11,248 nucleotides of DNA from Rickettsiales bacterium (GCA_002725445.1 PBPD01000161.1:1-11248); one strand, 5' to 3'; positions 1 through 6,688 are shown, numbered from the stretch's first letter. Made by a program: numbers and translations. Notes: generated by a model from the sequence alone, not told the origin.

Positions 1-590
1 AGAATGCAATTGCGCATTATGACCCAGATCTGTTGTTGTTGATTGAAATTACGCCTGCTTTGCTCAAGGCATTGCAGCTTGAGGAAGGCTATCCGCACCA
101 CCTTGTGGAACATCGATCTAATTCGTTTGGCATCGCTTTGTATAGTAAGTATCCGTTCGAACATGCCACGGTGGATGTGTGGGGAGAGTGGCAAACGCCT
201 TACGTAAAGGCACGCATAAATACACCAGAAAACGCAATGATGTTTTATGGTGTGCATACGGTGCCGCCTGTCACTGGCAGTATGGCCGCAGAGAATGTCG
301 GGCTGCTTACGTATATCGTGCGCCAGATTGCACCAAAAGAGCGCGCCATTTTTGCAGGAGATATGAATAATACGCCATGGTCGCATAGTTATCGGCAGGT
401 GTTTGGCCAAAGCCAGCTGCAGAACGCCAACCCGTCGTCTGTGATCGGTACATGGAAGCCAGAACTGCTAGGCGGGCTGCTTATTGATCATATGTTTGTT
501 CAGAATGCGGGAGTGCGAAATTGGATGAAGGGCGTAGCTGCCGGCAGTGACCACCGCCCCGTAATTGCCGATGTTGCGCTCGCTGAGTAG
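1..590 (+). CDS. Endonuclease/exonuclease/phosphatase family protein, 5' end missing
   Basis: The reading frame is open from the first bases of the window (frame set by base 3) to the TAG at 588-590, so about 195 C-terminal residues are present and the true start lies upstream. Visible signatures of the metal-dependent EEP fold, in order: a PDLLLLIEIT strand with the metal-binding Glu; YSKYPF; a VHTVPP strand (histidine of the family's 'HxxP' segment); AGDMNNTPW, the GD(M/F)N catalytic Asp/Asn motif; IDHMFV; and the terminal GSDHRPV with the catalytic Asp-His pair. All catalytic motifs of the retained part are intact. The family cleaves phosphodiester or phosphomonoester bonds in nucleic acids, lipids or inositol phosphates; the substrate cannot be read here. 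Some relatives have N-terminal membrane helices, which would fall in the missing part. It converges on the MAPEG gene with a 19-base gap. Confidence 0.85.
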   Translation, partial: NAIAHYDPDLLLLIEITPALLKALQLEEGYPHHLVEHRSNSFGIALYSKYPFEHATVDVWGEWQTPYVKARINTPENAMMFYGVHTVPPVTGSMAAENVGLLTYIVRQIAPKERAIFAGDMNNTPWSHSYRQVFGQSQLQNANPSSVIGTWKPELLGGLLIDHMFVQNAGVRNWMKGVAAGSDHRPVIADVALAE

Positions 591-609
591 CGTCTGGGAA
601 CAGAAAAAC

Positions 610-1044
610 CTACACAAGCGCCGCAACCACGTAGCCGACGAGGGTCAGCTCGGCGAGGAACGCGATGGCGAAAAAGTGACTGCGCGGGCTGGGGTTTTTG
701 TCGGTGGCGACGGCGTAATACAGCACCATATGCATCAGCCGTGCGGCGGCATAGACCCATGTGATGATGGCGAGTGCCTGCGCGTCCACCTGCAGCAGCA
801 TGGCCAGCACAATAAAGCCGAACATATGCGGTATATTCTCCAGCGAATTCATGAAAGTGCTGTGGCTGCGAAACACGAAAGAATCGTGGCCTAGCTGCTC
901 ACTCACTTTGCCGGGCACGGCGTTGTCTTGCGCGCGGTGCGCGAAGGTAGCGATGATTTGCTGTGCCACCACCGTCACAAGCATGAACGCCGCGGCGCAT
1001 AGGGTGAGGGCATACTGATCGGTGAGGGGGGGGATGCTATCCAT
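610..1044 (-). CDS. MAPEG-family small membrane protein
   Basis: This 144-residue protein has four hydrophobic segments (about residues 11-33, 73-88, 91-111 and 123-143), the normal size and topology of MAPEG proteins (membrane-associated proteins in eicosanoid and glutathione metabolism). The signature after the first helix is clear: R59, H61, N66, E69 and P72 in the segment FRSHSTFMNSLENIP, followed by the ARLMHMVLYY motif in the third helix. Characterised eukaryotic members are glutathione transferases or peroxidases; bacterial members are widespread and mostly of unknown substrate, so a glutathione-linked role at the inner membrane is only a family-based guess. The ATG at 1044 is supported by an AGGAG a few bases upstream on the minus strand. 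It diverges from the OspF-like gene across 167 bases and appears monocistronic. Confidence 0.8.
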   Translation of the reverse strand: MDSIPPLTDQYALTLCAAAFMLVTVVAQQIIATFAHRAQDNAVPGKVSEQLGHDSFVFRSHSTFMNSLENIPHMFGFIVLAMLLQVDAQALAIITWVYAAARLMHMVLYYAVATDKNPSPRSHFFAIAFLAELTLVGYVVAALV

Positions 1045-1167
1045 GGTGGCTCCTGTGTGAGGTGTATAGCGTAAAGATAAGGCAGGGCGTGCGGATGTAA
1101 AGAGGCGGGCAAAAACACTTGCGATTGGCAGGTGCTCGGGCTTATTGTGCGCGGCTTTCAGCCTTTG

Positions 1168-1189
1168 TTAACCATTGCAGGGCTATAAT
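1168..1189 (+). promoter_or_regulatory. Promoter of the OspF-like gene: TATAAT box with upstream TTAACCAT motif
   Basis: A consensus -10 hexamer TATAAT lies at 1184-1189, 22 bases before the ATG at 1212, so the leader would be very short. There is no good sigma70 -35 hexamer at 17 bases. Instead TTAACCAT (1168-1175) occupies the -35 region. This resembles the TTAACC-containing sites described for the alphaproteobacterial cell-cycle regulator CtrA, but the full TTAA-N7-TTAA arrangement is absent. The -10 is directly visible; the regulator is inference. Confidence 0.5.
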
Positions 1190-1197
1190 AGCGACTT

Positions 1198-1202
1198 AAG
1201 GA
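1198..1202 (+). promoter_or_regulatory. Ribosome binding site of the OspF-like gene
   Basis: AAGGA at 1198-1202 is 9 bases before the ATG at 1212 and supports this start. The OspF-like alignment also begins soon after it, so no upstream extension is needed. Confidence 0.6.
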
Positions 1203-1211
1203 ATTTTATTC

Positions 1212-2708
1212 ATGCATCCCTATAGCGATTATACTGCATTGCAGGCGGGCTTTGCTGCCGATGGACGTGCCGAGGCATTGGCGCCTGCGGGCTATCAGAT
1301 GTTCGAGACCGAACCGGGCGGCATGCGCGGCTTTTGGCAGGTGATGCGTGAGGATTTTCACGCGTCGCAACTAACGGGGTGGAAAGCGCATATCAGCGTG
1401 GATGCGGCGGATCTTCCGCGCGCGTGGGAGCTGATTTCAACCTATGCCAGCGAGCAGGGCGTGGCGGCATTTAAGGTGGCGGCGCCTGAAACCGCAGCAC
1501 GCTTTGGGGATGCAGACAATCTGCAGGCGGGAAAAATGATTACGCTGTATGACAGTGTGAACGGGCCAGACTTGCAGTCGACACTGGCAGGCGTGGATGC
1601 ATTATTGCGCGAGCATGGAATTCAGCCCGGGCATGCGGTGCGCAATGATCGTGCGGTGCCGGGCAGTGAGCATATTTCCTACCGCAATGATTATGACGCG
1701 AACGGGCAGTATGTCAGCAATACGCAGCTGGAAGGCTCGGACATTCCCGCAGCCGAGCGGTATAATCTGAGTGGTGCGCCTGACCCGCTGGCGCAGTTTG
1801 CGCTGGGCGATGCCGCGGCACCGCTGGCGGATGTGGCAGGGCGCGCCAAGACGACGGATGTGGGCGTGCGCGCGATTGGTGGTGCGGGGCTTGGGCTGGG
1901 CGCTATGGGCGCGATTAACCGTGCTGGCGATGCATTGCATCACAGCGACGTTGTGCAGGTGCAGGAGCATATGCACCACGCGGTGGCGGGCGATGTGAGC
2001 GCAGTGGTCGTGGATGCGGCAGGTATTGGCGCTGATATTGCCGCGGCGCATGCGGCCGAACAAGCGGCGCACGCCGCGCAAGCTGCCAAGGCTGCACGTA
2101 TTGCACGTATAGGCACGGGCGCAGGAATGGTAACGGGCGGGGTGGCCGTAGGCGTGGCCAGCTATGCCGAAAAAGAATATGCCAGCGCCTTGCAGGAGCA
2201 GGCGGTTTATACGGATGATGACACGGAGCGTGCACGGTTGGCGGAAGAAGCTGCCGCCGCCAATGGTCGCGCAGAATGGGGGTTCTGGGCAGGTGCGGGT
2301 GCGTTGCTAGGCGGAGCGGTCGTGTTGCTGACAGCGCCAGTGTCGGTGCCGGTATTGATTGGCGTAGGGGTAGGCGGTGCTGCGATTGGTGTGGGCGGTG
2401 CGATGACGGGTGATTATGTCGCACGCGAAGAAGAGCGCGAAAGCCACGGTACGCTGCATAGCATTAACGCCACGCGTGACGCGCGCGGCATACAAATAAA
2501 AGATGCGCAGGCAAAGGGTAAGAGTGGCTATGTTGTGCCTGGGCGCGAGCCAGAAGTGATGCAACATCTGGCGGCACAATTGCAAGGCGGCGCACAGCGT
2601 TTATACGACGCAGAAGAACATGCGGCAGGCGAGCCGTTGCGTGCGCCACTGCAAGTGGACGAACGTGGGAATGCGCCCTCGCAAGGAGTGGGGCGCTATA
2701 CTTCTTAG
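1212..2708 (+). CDS. OspF/SpvC-like phosphothreonine lyase domain fused to Gly/Ala-rich C-terminal region (putative effector)
   Basis: The 498-residue protein has two parts. Residues ~35-165 follow the OspF/SpvC/HopAI1 phosphothreonine lyase pattern: K-x-HIS (K58, H60), FKV (K88), ITLY (Y113), a long helix ending HGIQPG (135-140), ND (D146) and SYRND (R158). From memory these match SpvC K104 and H106 (general acid), K136 (general base), Y158, D201 and R213, with the same 12-residue D-to-R spacing. No clear counterparts of SpvC R148 or R220 are visible. The family removes phosphate from phosphothreonine by beta-elimination, in known cases inactivating host MAP kinases. Residues ~220-400 contain Gly/Ala-rich hydrophobic stretches (about 221-235, 300-316, 355-398) around a charged helix (318-350); the tail 401-498 is hydrophilic. 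There is no signal peptide. No secretion genes are nearby. It could be a secreted effector, a toxin, or a phosphoprotein lyase with a bacterial target; a degenerate enzyme is possible. Confidence 0.6.
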   Translation: MHPYSDYTALQAGFAADGRAEALAPAGYQMFETEPGGMRGFWQVMREDFHASQLTGWKAHISVDAADLPRAWELISTYASEQGVAAFKVAAPETAARFGDADNLQAGKMITLYDSVNGPDLQSTLAGVDALLREHGIQPGHAVRNDRAVPGSEHISYRNDYDANGQYVSNTQLEGSDIPAAERYNLSGAPDPLAQFALGDAAAPLADVAGRAKTTDVGVRAIGGAGLGLGAMGAINRAGDALHHSDVVQVQEHMHHAVAGDVSAVVVDAAGIGADIAAAHAAEQAAHAAQAAKAARIARIGTGAGMVTGGVAVGVASYAEKEYASALQEQAVYTDDDTERARLAEEAAAANGRAEWGFWAGAGALLGGAVVLLTAPVSVPVLIGVGVGGAAIGVGGAMTGDYVAREEERESHGTLHSINATRDARGIQIKDAQAKGKSGYVVPGREPEVMQHLAAQLQGGAQRLYDAEEHAAGEPLRAPLQVDERGNAPSQGVGRYTS

Positions 2709-2751
2709 TATTGAGGTTCTTATTTTTTTGCAGGTTGTATTTTATCACTGC

Positions 2752-2811
2752 ACATAGCGGAATACAGCATTACCAAGCCGTAATGCTGACGGGGTAATGA
2801 TTATTCTATGT
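2752..2811. terminator. Strong hairpin between convergent genes, possible bidirectional terminator
   Basis: CAGCATTAC (2765-2773) and GTAATGCTG (2780-2788) form a perfect 9-bp stem with a 6-base loop. An outer pair, ACATAG (2752-2757) with CTATGT (2806-2811), can enclose it. The element sits between the stop of the OspF-like gene (2708) and the stop of ahr (2817), where both transcripts must end. No T-tract follows the stem on either strand; the T7 run at 2723-2729 precedes it on the plus strand. A classical intrinsic terminator is therefore only partly supported. Confidence 0.4.
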
Positions 2812-2816
2812 GTGGC

Positions 2817-3824
2817 TTATGCGCTACGTTTCAGCACCACACGGTAGCGTGCTTTGCCGTCCCGCAAATGATCCAGCGCATCATTCACCTTGTCCATGTC
2901 AAACACTTCCACCTTGGGCGCGATGTTGTGTCGCACGGCAAATTCTAGCATGGTTTTGATGGTGGAAGGCGAGCCGACGGGCGAGCCGGACACACTGCGC
3001 TGTTGGGCGATCAGATTGAACACGTTGATATCAAGCGGTTCCAACGCAGCGCCCACAAAATGCAAACGCCCTTTTGGCTTGATCGTGTTTAGGTAGGCGT
3101 TCCAGTCGAGTGCGACATTCACGGTAGACAAGATCATATCAAAACGGCCAGCGGCTTCTTCCAGCGCGTGCGTGTCGGTGGAGTCGAGCGTGTGATGTGC
3201 GCCCAGTTCCTTTGCTTCGTCGCGCTTGCTGTCGCTGTGGGTAAAGGCGGTGACTTCGCAGCCCCACGCATTGAGGAATTGTAGCGCCATATGGCCCAGC
3301 CCACCAATGCCGATCACGCCGACTTTGGCGGTTGGCTCGATGCTAAATTGCACCAACGGGTTAAACACGGTGATACCGCCGCACAATAGCGGGCCAACAT
3401 ATTCCATGTCCAATGCGTCGGGCAGCTTCACTACCGCTTTGCCCTGCGCACGCACCTTATCGGCGAAACCACCGTGACGGCCGATGATAGTGCCCGTGGC
3501 ATCGCCACACAAATTCTCCTCACCCGCACCGCATGGGCTGCAATCGTCGCAATAGCCTGCATGCCAGCCAAGTCCTACTTTGTCGCCCACTTGCAGATGG
3601 CTCACCTGATCGCCGACTTTGGAAACAGTGCCTGCGACTTCATGGCCGGGCACGAGCGGGTATTGGCTTAATCCCCAGTCATTGTCGATCATGCTGACAT
3701 CACTGTGGCAAATGCCGCAATAGGCGACATCGATTTCTACTTCGTCAGCGGCGAGTTTGCCGGGGTCATATTCAAATGGCTGGAGTGTGCCTTTGGCTTC
3801 TTTGGCGGCATAAGCGTGAATCAT
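2817..3824 (-). CDS. ahr: NADPH-dependent zinc alcohol dehydrogenase / aldehyde reductase, Ahr-like
   Basis: This 335-residue medium-chain dehydrogenase closely resembles E. coli Ahr (YjgB, about 339 residues) along its whole length. Shared stretches include the YAAKEA start, CGICHSD-SMIDN-WG-SQYPLV, GPLLCGGITVF, VGVIGIGGLGH, STVNV-LDW and DGKARYRVVLK at the end. Catalytic zinc ligands are C36, H61 (with E62) and C148; structural zinc cysteines are C92, C95, C98 and C106. The Rossmann motif GIGGLG is at 172-177. Ahr reduces a broad range of aldehydes to alcohols with NADPH in the cytoplasm, which points to aldehyde detoxification; the exact substrate is not readable. The ATG at 3824 has AAAGG 8-9 bases upstream on the minus strand. 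It lies 140 bases downstream of, and in the same direction as, the 276-residue hypothetical gene, but seems to have its own promoter. Confidence 0.87.
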   Translation of the reverse strand: MIHAYAAKEAKGTLQPFEYDPGKLAADEVEIDVAYCGICHSDVSMIDNDWGLSQYPLVPGHEVAGTVSKVGDQVSHLQVGDKVGLGWHAGYCDDCSPCGAGEENLCGDATGTIIGRHGGFADKVRAQGKAVVKLPDALDMEYVGPLLCGGITVFNPLVQFSIEPTAKVGVIGIGGLGHMALQFLNAWGCEVTAFTHSDSKRDEAKELGAHHTLDSTDTHALEEAAGRFDMILSTVNVALDWNAYLNTIKPKGRLHFVGAALEPLDINVFNLIAQQRSVSGSPVGSPSTIKTMLEFAVRHNIAPKVEVFDMDKVNDALDHLRDGKARYRVVLKRSA

Positions 3825-3844
3825 ACTAAAACCTTTCGCGTTGA

Positions 3845-3896
3845 GTTATACGGTGCGCATAAGGCTGTTTGTGCGGTTGTAGGAGTGCATATGCAC
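3845..3896 (-). promoter_or_regulatory. Putative ahr promoter with 12-bp palindromic operator
   Basis: On the minus strand a TATAAC -10-like hexamer (3850 down to 3845) lies about 20 bases before the ahr start. About 35 bases further upstream is the perfect 12-bp palindrome GTGCATATGCAC (3885-3896). Its position, about 40 bases above the -10, would suit an activator or repressor that responds to aldehydes or redox state. No convincing -35 hexamer is visible. The regulator is unknown. Confidence 0.4.
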
Positions 3897-3964
3897 CTGT
3901 TTTTGCTTTGCTACTAATGTAGGCACAAGGCGCAGCAATGCAAGTGCTGTTCTATTGCAGACGC

Positions 3965-4795
3965 TTAGGCCTGTTCGGCGGCGGCTTTGAGGGTCTTCAG
4001 CACGTTGATTTGCTTGTCCCAGCCGCTGACATTTTCACCGCGCTGCTGTGCCAGATGGCGTTGATGTTGCGCAGTCTCCAGCAGGTTCACTCGCTTGGTA
4101 TACATGGTTTCGGCGCGCGCGGAGAATGCATCGTCCTGGCTGAGGCCCGCCTCATGCATCATGTCTTGCAGGTGCGAGCGGAACTCCTCGCCATGCGTTG
4201 AGAGCATCATGATCTCCTGCAGGGGCATGTCACCGGTGGCTTGCAGGTCTTTCACCAATGCATCGACTTCGCGCGGGGAGATGCTTTCCACATTGTATTT
4301 GCGGGCGATGGCTTCGATGGAAGGCGTGATATTGGCGCCACCTGCTACGGCTTCGGCGGCTTTATTGGCATGCTGGCCGTCGCTGCTTTTCTGGCTTTTC
4401 AGGTATTCCTGCATTTCCTGACGGATCTCGTCGGCAATTTTCTTTTGCTCTTCCAGCGGCAGGGCTTCGAACTCTTCTTGTGTCAGGCCACGTTCTTCCA
4501 GCTTCTGGGCAAAGAAACGCTCCGCCCAACTCATCTGTGCCCATTCCAGAAACTCCTGTTCAATTTTGGCCGAATTGTCGGTCATTTCCTGTTTGGTTTG
4601 GCTGTAGACTTTGGGCTTGTCCTTCTGGCCGACCATATCTGAGAAGGTTTTGTCTGGTTTAGGTTTAGGGGCAATTTGTTCGCCGGTAGGCATAGTTGTG
4701 CCCGGCATAATTTGCTGTTTGGTCTTTTTCTTCAGCCCCATGTCGTTTGACAGGCTAGGGGTGGAAAATAAGGCGTTTTGCAGGCTCAGGCTCAT
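3965..4795 (-). CDS. Hypothetical cytoplasmic helical protein with alphaproteobacterial motifs
   Basis: I do not recognise a named family for this 276-residue protein. It has no signal peptide or membrane segment and is highly charged and predicted mostly helical. Residues 1-70 are Lys/Pro-rich and probably disordered. Residues 88-132 contain a WAER...LEERGLTQEEFEALPLEEQKKI..EI block, a helical pattern I have seen repeatedly in uncharacterised alphaproteobacterial proteins. Residues 158-210 contain SISPREVDALVKDLQATG followed by a second helix; 'ISPRE' segments also recur in small alphaproteobacterial proteins. The C-terminus (225-276) is Gln-rich and helical. The ATG at 4795 is preceded by GGAGTG at good spacing on the minus strand. 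It diverges from the GDT1-like gene and precedes ahr in the same direction. Roles such as a chaperone or flagellum/cell-envelope accessory factor are possible, but nothing in the sequence decides. Confidence 0.7.
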   Translation of the reverse strand: MSLSLQNALFSTPSLSNDMGLKKKTKQQIMPGTTMPTGEQIAPKPKPDKTFSDMVGQKDKPKVYSQTKQEMTDNSAKIEQEFLEWAQMSWAERFFAQKLEERGLTQEEFEALPLEEQKKIADEIRQEMQEYLKSQKSSDGQHANKAAEAVAGGANITPSIEAIARKYNVESISPREVDALVKDLQATGDMPLQEIMMLSTHGEEFRSHLQDMMHEAGLSQDDAFSARAETMYTKRVNLLETAQHQRHLAQQRGENVSGWDKQINVLKTLKAAAEQA

Positions 4796-4887
4796 AAGAC
4801 ACTCCGTTTTGGTCGTTGTAGGTTGCGCACTATCGGGTGAATTATATGCAAGTATTATGCCGAAATTACTGCCATGCTGTATGTGTG

Positions 4888-4916
4888 TTGACGCAGCATT
4901 GCGTGGCGCTTATTAG
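4888..4916 (+). promoter_or_regulatory. Sigma70-like promoter of the GDT1-family gene
   Basis: TTGACG (4888-4893) and TATTAG (4911-4916) are separated by exactly 17 bases. The first matches the -35 consensus in five of six positions, the second the -10 in four. Transcription would start near 4923, giving a leader of about 38 bases with AAGGAAG (4947-4953) eight bases before the ATG at 4961. Confidence 0.55.
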
Positions 4917-4960
4917 ATGGGGCTAATTACGAATAACAGCCTTATAAAGGAAGAAACAGC

Positions 4961-5242
4961 ATGGCGTTTGGTCCACTCATTGCAATTTTTGTGACTGTGT
5001 TTTTGGCAGAATTAGGCGATAAAACCCAGCTTGCGACTGTATTGTTTGCCAGTGAAGGAGAGCATAGCCCGTGGGCGGTGTTTGTGGCGGCGGCACTGGC
5101 GCTGGTGGCTTCGACGGCATTGGCGGTGCTGGCCGCGACTTATGGCGCGAAGTGGCTGGATGCATTGCCATTAAAGCTGCTGGCGGGCATTGGGTTTATT
5201 GTGCTGGGCAGCATGAATGTGTGGGAACATTTCAGAGTGTGA
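4961..5242 (+). CDS. Half-length GDT1/TMEM165 (UPF0016) family cation transporter
   Basis: The 93-residue hydrophobic protein has one copy of the family motif E-x-G-D-K-(T/S), here E17-L-G-D-K-T22, within the first of three predicted membrane helices (about 3-29, 37-61, 71-88). Full-length GDT1/TMEM165 proteins have two such repeats in ~200 residues and export Mn2+ (or Ca2+) in exchange for protons. A single-repeat protein would need to dimerise or pair with a second half to form the two-motif site. It is not a truncation at this locus: the gene ends in its own TGA 9 bases before the hemN stop on the other strand, leaving no room for a second repeat. Good promoter and ribosome binding site are present. 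A Mn2+ efflux role at the inner membrane is inferred from the family. Confidence 0.8.
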   Translation: MAFGPLIAIFVTVFLAELGDKTQLATVLFASEGEHSPWAVFVAAALALVASTALAVLAATYGAKWLDALPLKLLAGIGFIVLGSMNVWEHFRV

Positions 5243-5251
5243 TGTGCGGTG

Positions 5252-6616
5252 CTAAATGGCCTGCGCGTGGCGTTGTGGGTGCGGCGCGCCATCGGTTTTG
5301 GGCCATGGGGTGTATGCGTCGAACGCGGCGGCGACCAGACGTGCGAGCAATTGTGGCTCATGCGGGATATGCAGGCGTGTGCCTTCCCACACCACTAACC
5401 CATCGTCGATGAGCGGTTGCAGGCGCGTGCGTGCTTTCTCGAGGTCGACAGTGTCGCTGTAGGGCTGCAGATCAACAGCGAAGTAACACATAATGTCGCT
5501 GATGATGGCGGCATGTGCTTCGTCGCCCGGCTGGGTGAGGAAGCCACGCGAGGGGGGCAGTTCGCCGCATGCGCAGGCCGACTCATAGGCCGCCATATCC
5601 ACTTTGTTCTGGATGTAGCCGTGCGGCAAATGGTTGATGGCCGATGCGCCAAGCCCGATAAGCGTGGGCAGTGCGTCGGTGGTGTAGCCCTGAAAATTAC
5701 GCTTTAAGGTATGCTGTTTCCATGCCAGATACATCGGGTCGTCGGCGGCAACAAAATGGTCGATGCCAACGGCGTGATAGCCGGTTTCCTCCAGCGCATT
5801 CAGCCCGGCATGGAACATGTCATAACGCGCGGATGCGCCGGGCATGGCTTCCAGATCGATCGCCTGCATGTGGTTTTTCATCCATGGCACATGGGCATAG
5901 CCGAAGAAGGCGATGCGGCTGGGCGCCATGTCGGCGGCGAGTTGTACGGTTTCGGTTATGCTTTCGGCGGTTTGGTGAGGCAGGCCATACATTAAGTCGA
6001 AATTGATGTTGGTGATGCCATAAGCGCGGCACCATTGCACGCCTTGCCAGCTGAGCGATGGCCCCTGATCGCGGTTGACCGCATGCAGCACTTGCGGGCA
6101 GAAATCCTGCACGCCGAAACTGATCCGGTTGATGCCGCTTTGCGCATAGGCGGCTATTTTGGCTTCGGTGAGTTGGCGCGGGTCGGCCTCGATGGCGATA
6201 TCGGCATTAGGCTCAAACTGGAACGCGCTGCGCAGCCCGTTCATCAGGTCACGAAATTGCATGGCATCCAGTTGGGTGGGAGAGCCGCCACCAAAATGCA
6301 GATGGGCGATGGTAACGCCGCGGGGTAGGCGTTGTGCCACCATATTCGCTTCGGCAAGCAGGGCGTCAATATAGCGGTTGATGCGTTCGGGTTTGCGCGT
6401 CACGTTGGTGAAACACCCACAGTAATAGCAAAGCTTGCTGCAAAACGGCACATGGATATACAGCGAGATACGCGCATCCTCACGCACGGCACGCAGCGAG
6501 GTGTCGCGCCATGTCGTATCCTCGAAATCGGCAAACTGTGTGGCAGGCGGATAGCTAGTATAGCGGGGAGCTGGCCGGTCATGCGCCAGTACCGCTGCTT
6601 TATATTGGTTTGCCAT
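5252..6616 (-). CDS. hemN: Oxygen-independent coproporphyrinogen III oxidase (radical SAM)
   Basis: The 454-residue protein matches E. coli HemN in length (about 457) and motifs. It has PRYTSYPP (17-24); the radical-SAM cluster CSKLCYYCGC with C59, C63 and C66 binding the 4Fe-4S cluster plus the HemN-specific C68; FGGGSPT (108-114); IEADP (142-146); GINRISFGVQDF (161-172); the DLMYGLPHQT segment; and the C-terminal HemN domain from about residue 360. HemN oxidatively decarboxylates coproporphyrinogen III to protoporphyrinogen IX in haem synthesis using S-adenosylmethionine instead of O2, in the cytoplasm, and so serves low-oxygen growth. The ATG at 6616 has AGGTAGGA just upstream on the minus strand. 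An FNR-type site lies 59 bases upstream of the start. It follows the soluble histidine kinase gene in the same direction, with an 84-base gap that seems to contain its own promoter. Confidence 0.95.
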   Translation of the reverse strand: MANQYKAAVLAHDRPAPRYTSYPPATQFADFEDTTWRDTSLRAVREDARISLYIHVPFCSKLCYYCGCFTNVTRKPERINRYIDALLAEANMVAQRLPRGVTIAHLHFGGGSPTQLDAMQFRDLMNGLRSAFQFEPNADIAIEADPRQLTEAKIAAYAQSGINRISFGVQDFCPQVLHAVNRDQGPSLSWQGVQWCRAYGITNINFDLMYGLPHQTAESITETVQLAADMAPSRIAFFGYAHVPWMKNHMQAIDLEAMPGASARYDMFHAGLNALEETGYHAVGIDHFVAADDPMYLAWKQHTLKRNFQGYTTDALPTLIGLGASAINHLPHGYIQNKVDMAAYESACACGELPPSRGFLTQPGDEAHAAIISDIMCYFAVDLQPYSDTVDLEKARTRLQPLIDDGLVVWEGTRLHIPHEPQLLARLVAAAFDAYTPWPKTDGAPHPQRHAQAI

Positions 6617-6634
6617 ATATCCTACCTATTACGC

Positions 6635-6640
6635 ATTGTA
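6635..6640 (-). promoter_or_regulatory. hemN: Putative hemN -10 box
   Basis: On the minus strand TACAAT reads from 6640 to 6635, about 18 bases before the hemN ATG, five of six matches to TATAAT. No good -35 hexamer is present at 17 bases, which fits an activator-dependent promoter. The FNR-type site would then be centred about 53 bases above the start point, not at the classical -41.5, so the exact start point is uncertain. Confidence 0.4.
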
Positions 6641-6674
6641 ACGCGCAGGAGAGCACAGATAACGAAACATTGCC

Positions 6675-6688
6675 TTGATGATAGTCAA
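6675..6688. promoter_or_regulatory. FNR/FnrL/Anr-type binding site upstream of hemN
   Basis: TTGAT-GATA-GTCAA (6675-6688) fits the FNR-family consensus TTGAY-N4-RTCAA on both strands. It sits in the 84-base gap between the soluble kinase stop (6701) and the hemN start (6616). FNR-family control of hemN is established in enterobacteria, pseudomonads and Rhodobacter, so function and site agree. This predicts activation of hemN when oxygen falls. Confidence 0.75.

Noticed and set aside
3897..3964. Terminator hairpin after the 276-residue hypothetical gene
   Set aside because: Only weak competing 5-bp stems are visible on the minus strand and no T-tract follows, so termination before ahr is unproven.
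4796..4960. Possible yybP-ykoY manganese riboswitch before the GDT1-family gene
   Set aside because: None of the conserved riboswitch core segments is visible, and the predicted leader of about 38 bases is too short to hold one.
5243..5260. GDT1-family gene as a truncated pseudogene
   Set aside because: The gene ends in a clean stop 9 bases before the hemN stop on the other strand and no second-repeat motif follows in any plus-strand frame. It is better seen as a genuine half-size protein.
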